Positions 49,366 through 57,747 of a DNA stretch of 64,000 nt are shown here, piece after piece. This stretch comes from DASYTH01 sp035762905 (lineage in GTDB: Bacteria; Actinomycetota; Actinomycetes; Mycobacteriales; Pseudonocardiaceae). Position numbers and translations under genes: made by a program. Every line of letters starts with the position of its first letter. The stretch's first letter is position 1. The stretch is from assembly GCF_035762905.1 (NCBI RefSeq), contig NZ_DASUCC010000121.1, positions 8,103 to 72,102 on the forward strand. Reading direction: 5' to 3'. The notes beneath the pieces were generated by a model. That model worked only from the letters and a program-made list of their open reading frames with translations, was not told the DNA's origin and made no database searches.

Positions 49366-50744
49366 TGCCCCGCCGGGCAGCCGCTGTTGTCCGCCTGGTA
49401 CTTCTGCACCAGTTGGTTCTCCAGCGCGTACGCCGATCCGGCGTTGTCGGTCGCGGTGACCAGTTCGAAGGTGCACACCGCCTGGTTGGCCGCGAGGCAG
49501 GTGCGCAGCTGCAGGGTGGCGTGGTCGCGCCAGTACCGGCTGGCCACCACGCCGTACTTCCACACCTTGCCGCCGTAGTTGATCACGTAGACGTAGTGGC
49601 TGCCCTCGGTCCTGCGCTCCTTGGGGTCCGCCGGCTTGGCCTGGGCCTGCCGGGTGACCTGCTCCAGGTCCGGCGCTTCGGCGAGCACCAGCGGGGCGAA
49701 CACGGCGTTCCACGGGTGGGTGCCGGCCACCGAGTGCGCGCGCTGCCAGAAGTTCACCCATTCCGGTGAGTTGATCGTGCAGGTGGCCGAGCCGGGCTGG
49801 CCGGGGGCGACCGGTCCGACCTGGACCTCGCACGCGCCCAGCGGGGCGTTGTCCCCGGTCCAGTCCGCCTTCACGTGCACCCGGACCGGCACCTTGGCGG
49901 TGTTGGTGAACTCGACGATCAGCGAGCAGCTCTCCGCTCCGCAGCCCTCGAAGCGGTGCGTGCCCTGCTGGACCGTGGTCAGCGCGTCCACCGCGCTGAC
50001 CAGTTGTCCGGCCTGGGCGGCGAGGTCGGTGTAGAACGCGGTGCTGTTGGCCGAGGTGTCCACCACGTCCACCACCAGGTCGCTGACCCGGGTGTTGTCG
50101 GTCTTGCCGTACTTGGACAGGGCGATCTTGGTGAGCCCGTGCGGCGGCTGCGCGGCCAGGTACAGCGTGCCGAGGTCCAGCGGGACCTTGATCACCTCGA
50201 CGCCGGACTCGGTCGACTTCGGCCGGTCGGCGAGCGCCCCTTCGCCGTCGGTGGGCTGCTTGGCCAGGTCCTGGCTGACCGCGTCCGGGGTGAACATCTC
50301 GGCGAACTCCACGCCGAGCAGCACCGAGGGCAGCTTGACCCAGCGGTCGGCGTAGGCCGTGCCCTTGCCCGCACCGTCCCCGATGCCGCGCAGGGCGGCC
50401 CAGAACGCGGCCGGCGCCTTCACGTACAGCGTCTTGTTGATGACCAGGATGTTGGCGGGCGCGTCGCTCAGCGTGATCTGACCGAGCACCTCGCCGGCCG
50501 CCGAGACGGTCACCTCGAACCCGAGCTTCTCGTCGGACGCCGAGGTCAGCGAGCCCTTGTAGTGCACGGCGCCGGACTCGCCGAAGTTCAGCAGGGACTG
50601 GTTGATGGACTCGGCGGCGGTCAGCGGTGGGATCGTGCCGGGCACCGGCGATCCACTGACCGCGTTGCTGCAGCTGGCGCAGACCAGCACGAGCGCGCTC
50701 AGCACGGCGACGAGCCGGAACCACCCCCGCCCTGCCCGCTTCAT
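49344..50744 (-). CDS. large secreted lipoprotein, function unknown
   Basis: A 466-residue lipoprotein: signal MKRAGRGWFRLVAVLSALV followed by lipobox VCASC. Residues 40-240 resemble an LppX/LprG-like lipid-binding sheet (VHYKGSLTSASDEKLGFEVTV, WVKLPS), then a second region with Cys pairs (GCGAESCS, ACEVQVG...TCTIN, TCLAANQAVC) and several Trp. Ends with a Cys pair, CPAGQWVSC. Could carry lipids or isoprenoids across the wall, by analogy only. ATG start. Confidence 0.8.
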   Translation of the reverse strand: MKRAGRGWFRLVAVLSALVLVCASCSNAVSGSPVPGTIPPLTAAESINQSLLNFGESGAVHYKGSLTSASDEKLGFEVTVSAAGEVLGQITLSDAPANILVINKTLYVKAPAAFWAALRGIGDGAGKGTAYADRWVKLPSVLLGVEFAEMFTPDAVSQDLAKQPTDGEGALADRPKSTESGVEVIKVPLDLGTLYLAAQPPHGLTKIALSKYGKTDNTRVSDLVVDVVDTSANSTAFYTDLAAQAGQLVSAVDALTTVQQGTHRFEGCGAESCSLIVEFTNTAKVPVRVHVKADWTGDNAPLGACEVQVGPVAPGQPGSATCTINSPEWVNFWQRAHSVAGTHPWNAVFAPLVLAEAPDLEQVTRQAQAKPADPKERRTEGSHYVYVINYGGKVWKYGVVASRYWRDHATLQLRTCLAANQAVCTFELVTATDNAGSAYALENQLVQKYQADNSGCPAGQWVSCKR

Positions 50745-50855
50745 CCTCGCTCCCGCCTGGCCGCCGTACCGTTCACCCAGTGTGCGGCATCGCGGACCCC
50801 GTGGTTGCAGTATGTCCGGGTTCGACGGCCGCGACGAGCACCAATTGGTTTCATC

Positions 50856-51944
50856 TCACCGGTCCCGGCGACTGGCCGCCACGGCGAGTTCGGCCAGCCT
50901 GGAGGCCGCCGGCTCGGCCAGCCGGGCCTCGGTGAGCGCGGTCACCGCGGAGCCGGTGAGGGCCTCGATCCGCCGCTCGACGGCGTCGACCGCGCCGACG
51001 CCGGTGAGCACGTCGCGGATCCGCTCGATGGCCGGCGGGGCGAGGTCGGCATCGCCGAGGGCGGCGCGCAGCATCGCGGCGTCGGCGCCGCGGCCGGCCC
51101 GCTCGGCGAGTTGGAGGCCGAGCGCGACCAGCAGGGTGCGCTTGCCCTCGCGCAGGTCGTCGCCGGCCGGCTTGCCGGTGGCCCGGGTGTCGCCGAACAC
51201 ACCGAGCAGGTCGTCGCGCAGCTGGAAGGCCACCCCGACGTCGGCGCCGAACCGGCGCACCGCGGCGAGCGTGCGCTCGTCCGCCCCGGCCAGCGCCGCG
51301 CCGAGGTGCAGCGGCCGTTCCACGGTGTAGGCCGCGGTCTTCATCTGGGCGACGGCCAGCGCGGCGCCGGCCGACTCGTCTCCGGTGGCCTGAACCAGCA
51401 CGTCGAGGAACTGCCCGGCGAGCACCTCGGACCGCATCGCCTGCCAGGCCTCCCGGGCGCCGGCCGGTGGGCGGGCGCCGTCCACGCCGGCGAACATGTC
51501 CTCCGCCCAGGCCAGCGCCAGATCGCCGATCAGGACGGCGGCGGCCATGCCGAACCGGTCCGGATCGCCCAGCCACTGCTTGGTGCGGTGCGTGTCCGCG
51601 AACGCCACGTGCACGGTGGGTGATCCGCGGCGCACCGCGGAGGCGTCCATCAGGTCGTCGTGCACCAGCGCGCAGGCCTGCAGCAGCTCGAGCGCGCTGA
51701 TCGTGCGCAGTACCACCGCCGCCCGCTCACCGCCGGCCGCGCCGCCCGCACCGCGCCAGCCCCACCAGGCGAACGTGGGCCGGATCCGCTTGCCGCCGCC
51801 GAGCACGAACCCGGTCAGCGCGTCGACCGCATCGGCGAAGGCGGGGGCCCGTGCCACGAGGTCGGCCCGGCGCTGGGCCAGATATCGGGCGAGGGCATCC
51901 TCGACGCTGGCCGGGACGTCGTCGTCGATCACGGCTGCGCGCAC
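50856..51944 (-). CDS. idsA: polyprenyl (geranylgeranyl/farnesyl) diphosphate synthase
   Basis: A 362-residue trans-prenyltransferase. GGGKRIRPTF is region I, VHDDLMDASAVRRGSPT the first Asp-rich motif, GQFLDV region IV, and LRDDLLGVFGD the second Asp-rich motif with GKPAGDDLREGKRT after it. Matches Rv2173 (idsA2). Product chain length cannot be read with certainty. GTG start; upstream -10 not clear. Divergent from metF. Confidence 0.92.
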   Translation of the reverse strand: MRAAVIDDDVPASVEDALARYLAQRRADLVARAPAFADAVDALTGFVLGGGKRIRPTFAWWGWRGAGGAAGGERAAVVLRTISALELLQACALVHDDLMDASAVRRGSPTVHVAFADTHRTKQWLGDPDRFGMAAAVLIGDLALAWAEDMFAGVDGARPPAGAREAWQAMRSEVLAGQFLDVLVQATGDESAGAALAVAQMKTAAYTVERPLHLGAALAGADERTLAAVRRFGADVGVAFQLRDDLLGVFGDTRATGKPAGDDLREGKRTLLVALGLQLAERAGRGADAAMLRAALGDADLAPPAIERIRDVLTGVGAVDAVERRIEALTGSAVTALTEARLAEPAASRLAELAVAASRRDR

Positions 51945-52006
51945 CCGCTCATCGTGCGGGATAACGGCGGTAACCGCTGCGTCGGGGCTCCATTACTGTG
52001 GTTCGC

Positions 52007-52894
52007 ATGACCGCAGTAGTGGACCGGCTGCGCCGTGACCGGCCCGTGTTCTCCGTCGAGTTCATGCCGCCGCGCGACGACGAGGACGAGCTGCGGCTGT
52101 GGAACGCGATCCGCGCGCTTGAGGGCCTCGACCCGGCGTTCGTCTCGGTGACCTACGGGGCGGGCGGGTCCAGCCGGGACCGCACCATCCGGACCACCGG
52201 CCGGGTGGCCAGGGAGACCACGCTGACCACGATGGCGCACCTGACCGCGGTCGAACACTCGATCGCCGAGCTGCGCAACGTGATCGGCTGGTACGCGGCC
52301 CTCGGCGTGCGGAACATCCTGGCGCTGCGGGGCGATCCGCCGGGCGACCCGATGGGCGAGTGGGTGCGGCACCCGGAGGGCCTGGCCTACGCCGACGAGT
52401 TGGTCCGGCTGGTCCGGGAGCTCGGCGACTTCTGCGTCGGGGTGGCCGCGTTCCCGTACGGGCACCCGCGATCGGCCGACGTGGAGACCGACACCGACCA
52501 CCTGGTCCGCAAGCTGCGCGCCGGCGCCGACTTCGCCATCGCCCAGCTGTTCTTCCAGGCCGACGACTTCCTGCGGCTGCGCGACCGGGTGGCCGCGCGC
52601 GGCTGCGAGGCGCTGATGGTCCCGGGGATCATGCCGCTGACCACGCCGCGGGTGCTGAGCAAGAGCGTGGAGCTGTCCGGCGCTCAGGTGCCGCCCGAAC
52701 TGGCCGCCCGGCTCGACCCGCTGGTGGACGACGCCGCGGCGTTCCGGGCGGAGGGCATGAACGTGGTCACCGAGCTGTGCGAGCGGCTGCTCGCCGAGGG
52801 CGTTCCGGTGCTGCACTTCTACACGTTCAACCGGTCCAAGGCGACCATCGAGGTGGTCGACCGGCTCAACCTGGTGCCGAGCCGTACCAGCTGA
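52007..52894 (+). CDS. metF: methylenetetrahydrofolate reductase (MetF family)
   Basis: A 295-residue FAD-type TIM-barrel enzyme that reduces 5,10-methylene-THF for methionine synthesis. FSVEFMPPRDDEDELRLWNAI (split), FVSVTYGAGGSSRDRT, HLTAVEHS, NILALRGDPPGDP (substrate region) and QLFFQADDFLRL are family stretches. Matches Rv2172c in place. ATG 7 nt after TACTGT (51994-51999), leaderless. Its last 29 bp overlap the convergent lppM gene. Confidence 0.92.
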   Translation: MTAVVDRLRRDRPVFSVEFMPPRDDEDELRLWNAIRALEGLDPAFVSVTYGAGGSSRDRTIRTTGRVARETTLTTMAHLTAVEHSIAELRNVIGWYAALGVRNILALRGDPPGDPMGEWVRHPEGLAYADELVRLVRELGDFCVGVAAFPYGHPRSADVETDTDHLVRKLRAGADFAIAQLFFQADDFLRLRDRVAARGCEALMVPGIMPLTTPRVLSKSVELSGAQVPPELAARLDPLVDDAAAFRAEGMNVVTELCERLLAEGVPVLHFYTFNRSKATIEVVDRLNLVPSRTS

Positions 52895-53576
52895 GGTTCG
52901 CCTGGGCCTGCTCGGCGGCGAACTGCTTGCGGCTGTGCCGGTGCACGAGCAGGGCGAGCAGCAGCACGATCAGCGCGACGCCGACCGCCGCGCCGCCCAT
53001 GATCAGCGCCCACTTGATCCACGAGCCGCCGGAGGTGTCGGTGTACTCGGCGGTCACGCCGAACTCGGTGACCGCGCCGGGCTTGGGCGACCAGCTGATC
53101 GTGCCCGCGTCGTTGAGCCCGTTGGTCCGGTTGATCGAGCCCGGGAACGCCATCCTGATCTGCACGTCGGCCCGGTCGGAAGGCAGCTGGGTCAGGTCGA
53201 TCGAGCCGGCCATCGAGACCAGGTCGCCGGAGCGGCGGAAGCTCAACCGGTACTGGGTGTTGCCGGTGACGATCGTCTCGCTGAGCACGGACACGTCGGC
53301 GAAGCGCAGCTCGGAGAAGGTCACCTTCTGTCCGACGTAGCCGTCCGCGGCGTACTTCTCCATCCGCACCCGGTCGGCGAGCTCGGCCGGGATGGTCAGC
53401 GTCGGGCCCTGGTCACCGTCCTTTGTGGGCAGTGCGGCGATGATCATCTCGCCGGACACCAGGTCGTCCTGGGACACCGCGAGCGCGACGTGCATCCGCA
53501 CACACCCGGACAGCGACAGCATGGCCAGCAGGGCGAGCAGCGCGAGGGCCAGCAGCCGGCGGGATCGGGGGCGCAC
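52866..53576 (-). CDS. lppM: LppM-like lipoprotein
   Basis: A 236-residue envelope lipoprotein: signal with lipobox LSGC near residue 25, a beta-rich domain beginning VRMHVALAVSQDDLVSGEM, and a C-terminal membrane helix (about 185-208) followed by a short basic/Ala tail, the same bipartite layout as LppM (Rv2171), a PIM-binding lipoprotein in M. tuberculosis. GTG start with an AGGA ribosome binding site. Convergent 29-bp overlap with metF. Confidence 0.85.
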   Translation of the reverse strand: MRPRSRRLLALALLALLAMLSLSGCVRMHVALAVSQDDLVSGEMIIAALPTKDGDQGPTLTIPAELADRVRMEKYAADGYVGQKVTFSELRFADVSVLSETIVTGNTQYRLSFRRSGDLVSMAGSIDLTQLPSDRADVQIRMAFPGSINRTNGLNDAGTISWSPKPGAVTEFGVTAEYTDTSGGSWIKWALIMGGAAVGVALIVLLLALLVHRHSRKQFAAEQAQANLSWYGSAPG

Positions 53577-53618
53577 GCCGTCATCCTGCCAGGACGTGTC
53601 CCGGGTAGCGTGCCAGGT

Positions 53619-55289
53619 ATGGCGTCAGTGCACTCCCTGTCCGACCGGTTCGTCGACGAGTACGTGGCCCTCGATCCGGTCGCCGCGACGTTCCAGGGCG
53701 TCCCCGGGTACGACGACAAGCTCACCGACTACTCCCCGGACGGCCACGCGGCCCGGGCCGAGGTGAGCGCCCGGGCGCTGCGCGACATGGACTCGGCGCG
53801 GCCCGACGGCGACGGCGAGCGGATCGCCAAGGCGGTGTTCACCGAGCGGATCGGGCTCGACCTCGAACTGCACGAGGCCGGACTGCACGCCGCCGCGCTG
53901 AACGTGATCGAGAGCCCGCCGCAGGTGGTGCGGGGCGTGTTCGACCTGATGCCGACCGAAACGGCCGAGCACTGGGCGACGATCGCCGCCCGGCTGGCCC
54001 GGGTGCCGGAGGCGCTCGCCGGCTACCGCGGCGCGCTGCGGCACAGCGCCGGGAAGGGCATCGTCGCGGCCGTCCGCCAGGTGACCAAGGTGGCCGAGCA
54101 GTGCACGGTGTGGGCCGGGGACAACGGCCGGCCGTCGTTCTTCGCCGGGTTCGTCTCCGGCGCCGCCGGGGTGCCGGAGATGCTGCGGGCGGACCTGGAC
54201 GCCGGGGCGCGCGCGGCCGCGTCGGCCTACGCCGAACTGGCCACGTTCCTGCGGGAGAGCATCGCGCCGCTGGCGCCTGCGGAGGACGCGGTCGGCGCGG
54301 ACGCCTACCGACTGTGGTCGCGGCTGTACCTGGGCGCGGCGATCGACCTCACCGAGGCCTACGAGTGGGGCTGGGCCGAGTTCACCCGGATCGAGGCGGA
54401 GATGAAGGTGGTGTCCGGCCGGATCCGGGCCGGTGCCACCCTGGCCGAGGCGGCAGCCGTGCTGGACGCCGACCCGCGCTACCGGCTGTCCGGCACCCGG
54501 GCGCTTGCCGAGTGGATGCAGCGGCTGTCCGACCAGGCCCTAGCCGACCTGCGCGACGTGCACTTCGAGATCCCGGACCGGCTGATGCGGCTGGACTGCA
54601 AGATCGCCCCGCCGGGCGGCACCGTCGGCGCGTACTACACCAGCCCGAGCGACGACTTCAGCCGCCCGGGACAGATGTGGTGGTCGGTGCCGGCGGACCG
54701 GGAGGAGTTCCTGACCTGGCGCGAGACCAGCACCGTCTACCACGAGGGCGTGCCTGGGCATCACCTGCAGATCGCCACCGCGGTGCACGAAGCGGCCCGG
54801 CTCAACCGGTTCCAACGGCTGCTCGCCTGGGTGCCGGGCTACGGCGAGGGTTGGGCGCTCTACGCCGAGCGGCTGATGCGCGAGTTCGGCTACCTCGACG
54901 ACGACGGCGACCTGCTCGGCATGCTCGACGCGCACCTGTTCCGGGCGGCCCGGGTGATCGTCGACATCGGCATGCACCTCAAGCTCGCCATCCCGCCCGG
55001 CACCGGCTTCCACGAGGGCGAGCGCTGGACCCCCGACCTCGGCCTCGAGTTCATGTCCACCAGGACGATCACCGACCACGCGCACGTGGTCGACGAGATC
55101 GACCGCTACCTCGGCTGGCCCGGGCAGGCCCCGGCGTACAAGCTCGGCGAGCGCCTCTGGCTGGCCGCCCGCGACGACCTGCGCGCCCGGCACGGCGCGG
55201 CGTTCGACCTCAAGACCTTCCACATGGCGGCGCTGCGCATGGGCCCGATGGGGCTGGACACCCTCCGGGAGTCCCTGGCCGCCCTCTGA
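53619..55289 (+). CDS. DUF885 metallocarboxypeptidase-like protein
   Basis: A 556-residue soluble protein of the DUF885 family, related to M32-like metallopeptidases. HEGVPGHHLQIA (residues about 378-389) is the zinc motif HExxxHH variant of the family, and EGWALYAERLMRE provides the downstream Glu ligand. No signal peptide, so cytosolic. ATG 7 nt after TAGCGT (53606-53611), leaderless; divergent from lppM. Confidence 0.9.
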   Translation: MASVHSLSDRFVDEYVALDPVAATFQGVPGYDDKLTDYSPDGHAARAEVSARALRDMDSARPDGDGERIAKAVFTERIGLDLELHEAGLHAAALNVIESPPQVVRGVFDLMPTETAEHWATIAARLARVPEALAGYRGALRHSAGKGIVAAVRQVTKVAEQCTVWAGDNGRPSFFAGFVSGAAGVPEMLRADLDAGARAAASAYAELATFLRESIAPLAPAEDAVGADAYRLWSRLYLGAAIDLTEAYEWGWAEFTRIEAEMKVVSGRIRAGATLAEAAAVLDADPRYRLSGTRALAEWMQRLSDQALADLRDVHFEIPDRLMRLDCKIAPPGGTVGAYYTSPSDDFSRPGQMWWSVPADREEFLTWRETSTVYHEGVPGHHLQIATAVHEAARLNRFQRLLAWVPGYGEGWALYAERLMREFGYLDDDGDLLGMLDAHLFRAARVIVDIGMHLKLAIPPGTGFHEGERWTPDLGLEFMSTRTITDHAHVVDEIDRYLGWPGQAPAYKLGERLWLAARDDLRARHGAAFDLKTFHMAALRMGPMGLDTLRESLAAL

Positions 55290-55292
55290 CCG

Positions 55293-55856
55293 TCACAACG
55301 GGAGGTCGCGGCCCAGAACGCCGAACGGCCGGGGGTCGCCGGTGAACCGATAGTTGCGCAGCACGTCGACAAAACCCATGCGGCCGTAGAGGTTCCACGC
55401 GCGGGACGGGCCCTCGGGGGTGGACAGCAGCACCTTGGCCGCGGCCACGCCGTCGAGCAGCCGGCGTAACAGCTCCGCGCCGATGCCCCGGCCCTGGCTG
55501 TCCGGGTGCACGTGCACCTCGGTCAGCTCGAAGTAGTCGGCGAGCCAGGTGTCGGCGGCGGCCGGGCCGTGCCGCTGGACGATGCCGCGCCGGACCTGCT
55601 CGTGCCACCACTGGCCGGACGCACCCCGGTAGCCGTAGGCGATTCCGACCAGCCGCTCGTCCTGATCCAGGGCCGCGCAGCTGCGCCAGCCGGCGCGCAG
55701 CATGTGCGCGAGCCACATCGGGGCGCGCTGCTCGGCAGTTCCCTTGGGATACCGCATCGCGGTGACGTAGAGCGTGAGCGCCTCACGCAGCCGGGACCGC
55801 AGTTCGTCCGCGGACAGTTCGACAAACCGCTCGACGCGGGGCGGCACGGAGGTCAC
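55293..55856 (-). CDS. GNAT family acetyltransferase
   Basis: A 187-residue GNAT protein. The acetyl-CoA site is VHPDSQGRGIGAELLRRLL and the C-terminal NLYGRMGFVDVLRNYRF is typical. Matches Rv2170, reported to acetylate lysine in isocitrate lyase. GTG at 55856 overlaps the stop of the upstream ybaK-like gene (GTGA), so the two are coupled. Converges with DUF885 (3-nt gap, TGACCGTCA). Confidence 0.88.
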   Translation of the reverse strand: MTSVPPRVERFVELSADELRSRLREALTLYVTAMRYPKGTAEQRAPMWLAHMLRAGWRSCAALDQDERLVGIAYGYRGASGQWWHEQVRRGIVQRHGPAAADTWLADYFELTEVHVHPDSQGRGIGAELLRRLLDGVAAAKVLLSTPEGPSRAWNLYGRMGFVDVLRNYRFTGDPRPFGVLGRDLPL

Positions 55857-56374
55857 AGAGGGCCATCCTCCTCCTCGGCGCAGACATGCGTAACCATGCC
55901 CCCCGTCAGGGTAACCAGGTCGGCGAACGTGGTGGGAAAGACCGATCTCGGGTGCCCGGCCGAGGCCCACACCACGGGGTGGGCGGCCAGCCACCGGTCG
56001 ACCAGGGTGCGCACCGGGTGCGGGTGCCCGACCGGGGCGACGCCGCCGATCGGCTGCCCGGTGTGCTCCCGCACGAACGCCGGGTCCGCTCTGCCCACCC
56101 GGTCGGCTCCGGTCACCGCGGCCAGCCTGGCGGGATCGGCCCGGTGCGCGCCGGAGGTGAGCACCAGCAACGGCAGGTCGTGGTCACCGTGCGTAGCCCG
56201 GAACACCAGGCTGTTGGCGATCGCGCCGACCTCGATGCCGAGCGCCGCCGCGGCCAGCGCCGCGGTGCGCACCTCCCCGTCCAGGATCCGGATCCGCTCG
56301 GCCGCGGCGGACATCCCGGCCTCCCGCAGCGCGGCGGCCAACGTGCTGATCGACGGGTGGTCCAGGGTGCTCAT
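55853..56374 (-). CDS. YbaK/EbsC-family aminoacyl-tRNA deacylase-like protein
   Basis: A 173-residue protein of the YbaK/ProX editing-domain family, which removes mischarged amino acids from tRNA. AIANSLVFRATHGDHDLPLLVLTSGAHRAD (split) includes the conserved Lys-equivalent position (here N-S), and PIGGVAPVGHPHPV is the glycine loop. Start ATG at 56374. It heads a two-gene operon with the GNAT enzyme; the SOS-box promoter region lies upstream on the other strand. Confidence 0.9.
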   Translation of the reverse strand: MSTLDHPSISTLAAALREAGMSAAAERIRILDGEVRTAALAAAALGIEVGAIANSLVFRATHGDHDLPLLVLTSGAHRADPARLAAVTGADRVGRADPAFVREHTGQPIGGVAPVGHPHPVRTLVDRWLAAHPVVWASAGHPRSVFPTTFADLVTLTGGMVTHVCAEEEDGPL

Positions 56375-56380
56375 CCGCCC

Positions 56381-56437
56381 ATGACATCACGCCTGTCGAG
56401 GTGTTAAGCTCGACCACGTGTTCGAACAAACGTTCGA
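56381..56437 (+). promoter_or_regulatory. SOS-type promoter: -35/-10 followed by a perfect LexA box
   Basis: ATGACA (56381-56386), 18 nt, TAAGCT (56405-56410), expected start near 56417. Immediately after it lies TCGAAC-AAAC-GTTCGA (56422-56437), matching the actinobacterial/mycobacterial LexA consensus TCGAAC-N4-GTTCGA at all twelve defined positions. LexA bound at about +6 to +21 would block initiation or clearance of the HEPN operon. Confidence 0.8.
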
Positions 56438-56450
56438 GCGCGGACAGTCC

Positions 56451-56502
56451 GGTGGTGGGGTGGGGGAAGCGCCTCACCACCGGGCGCCGCCGGCTTCCCC
56501 AC
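56451..56502 (+). promoter_or_regulatory. possible pseudoknot in the HEPN operon leader
   Basis: GGTGGTG (56451-56457) pairs with CACCACC (56475-56481); within that loop GTGGGGGAAGC (56460-56470) can pair, with one bulged G, to GCTTCCCCAC (56493-56502). The order is that of an H-type pseudoknot in a 138-nt leader. Base pairing is seen; function is inferred. Confidence 0.35.
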
Positions 56503-56554
56503 GGCGTGTCGTCGTCACATCAGGTGACGATTCGCAGCATCCGGAGGAGGCCCG

Positions 56555-56950
56555 ATGACCACGACGCTGGACCACCCTACGGCTCCGGCATCCGCGCTGC
56601 GCCTGCTGGTCGAGGCCGAGCAGGGGCTGACCGAGGCGGAGCGGGAGGTCAACCCGGCCCACCGGTTCGCCATGGCCTACCTGTGCGCGCTGCGGGCCGC
56701 CGCGGCGATGCTCGCCCTGCGCGGCCGGCCGCACCGCGGCCGGTCCCGGCCGACCAGCGTGTGGACCCTGCTCGCGGCCGTGGCTCCGGAGTTACGCGAG
56801 TGGGCCGCCTTCTTCGCCGCCGGCTCGGCGACAAGGGCCTCGGTACAGGCCGGGATCACCCGGGTGGTCAGCGAACGTGCCGCCGACGACCTGGTCCGGC
56901 AGACCGGGCAGTTCATCGGTCTGGTCCGCCGGGCGGTCCGCACCCCGTGA
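56555..56950 (+). CDS. SAV_6107-family HEPN-domain protein
   Basis: A 131-residue all-helical protein matching the actinobacterial SAV_6107 HEPN family: AEREVNPAHRFAMAYLCALRAAAAML (split) is the conserved core. The classical R-x4-6-H nuclease motif is not clear, so RNase activity is uncertain. ATG with GGAGGAGG upstream. First gene after the LexA-box promoter, hence probably DNA-damage induced; relatives I recall are linked to dinB/DNA polymerase IV, which is absent here. The stop overlaps the next start (TGATG). Confidence 0.82.
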   Translation: MTTTLDHPTAPASALRLLVEAEQGLTEAEREVNPAHRFAMAYLCALRAAAAMLALRGRPHRGRSRPTSVWTLLAAVAPELREWAAFFAAGSATRASVQAGITRVVSERAADDLVRQTGQFIGLVRRAVRTP

Positions 56951-57711
56951 TGACAGCGGAGATCGGTCATGTCCGGTTGCTGGAGACGATTGAGGCCGAG
57001 GCCAGGCTGCTGGTGCGCTCGGCCACCGGTGTCGACCCCGGCTTCGACGTCCCGGGGTGTCCGGGACTGACCGTCGGCGAGGCCGTCCGGCACGTCGGGA
57101 GCGTGTACCGGATGGTGCTGACCTGGCTGCGTTCCGGGGAACGGCCGACGGCCTGGCAGCGCGAGCCGGACCGGGGCCAGCCGGTGGAGGAGTTCCTGCT
57201 GGCCGGGTTGCGCGCGGTGCTCGACCACCTGGCCGCGCACGATCCGGCCGAGGAGTGTCCGACCTGGTGGCCGGAGCGGCAGAACTACGGGTTCTGGTAC
57301 CGGCGGCTCGCGCACGAGGCGACCGTGCACCGGGTGGACGTGCAGCAGGCGGCCGGGGTGGACCGGGATCCGGTGCCCGAGGACGTGGCGCTCGACGGCA
57401 TCGACGAGGGGTTGTCGCTGTGGTTCACCCACCGGCTGGCGGTGCTCGGCGTGCGCGGAACCCGGCATGCCCGGGTCCGGATCCGGGCGGGCGGGCGGGA
57501 GTGGCTGGCCCGGGTCACCCCGACCGGCACCTCGGCGTGGCGGGTGGAGGCCGGGCCCGAACCGGCTGACGGCGCGGTGTCCGGTCCGGCGGAGGCGGTC
57601 TACCTCTGGCTGTGGGGCCGGATCCCCCCGCAGAGCCAGGTATTGGACCGGGACGGCAGCGAGGACGCCATCGCCCAGTTGTGGGCGCTGCTGCGACTCG
57701 CCACCCGCTGA
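56950..57711 (+). CDS. maleylpyruvate isomerase/DinB-fold family protein
   Basis: A 253-residue protein of the mycothiol-dependent maleylpyruvate isomerase-like group (DinB four-helix bundle plus C-terminal SCP2-like domain). LTVGEAVRHVGSVYRMV and WYRRLAHEATVHRVDVQQAAG carry the metal-binding-type His residues expected of the fold. It probably uses mycothiol or a metal; substrate unknown. Start ATG overlaps the HEPN stop by one base (in-frame GTG at 56947 is alternative), placing it under the SOS promoter. Confidence 0.85.
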   Translation: MTAEIGHVRLLETIEAEARLLVRSATGVDPGFDVPGCPGLTVGEAVRHVGSVYRMVLTWLRSGERPTAWQREPDRGQPVEEFLLAGLRAVLDHLAAHDPAEECPTWWPERQNYGFWYRRLAHEATVHRVDVQQAAGVDRDPVPEDVALDGIDEGLSLWFTHRLAVLGVRGTRHARVRIRAGGREWLARVTPTGTSAWRVEAGPEPADGAVSGPAEAVYLWLWGRIPPQSQVLDRDGSEDAIAQLWALLRLATR

Positions 57712-57747
57712 GACCGGAATGTCGGGACGACCGGATAGCGTCTGGCC

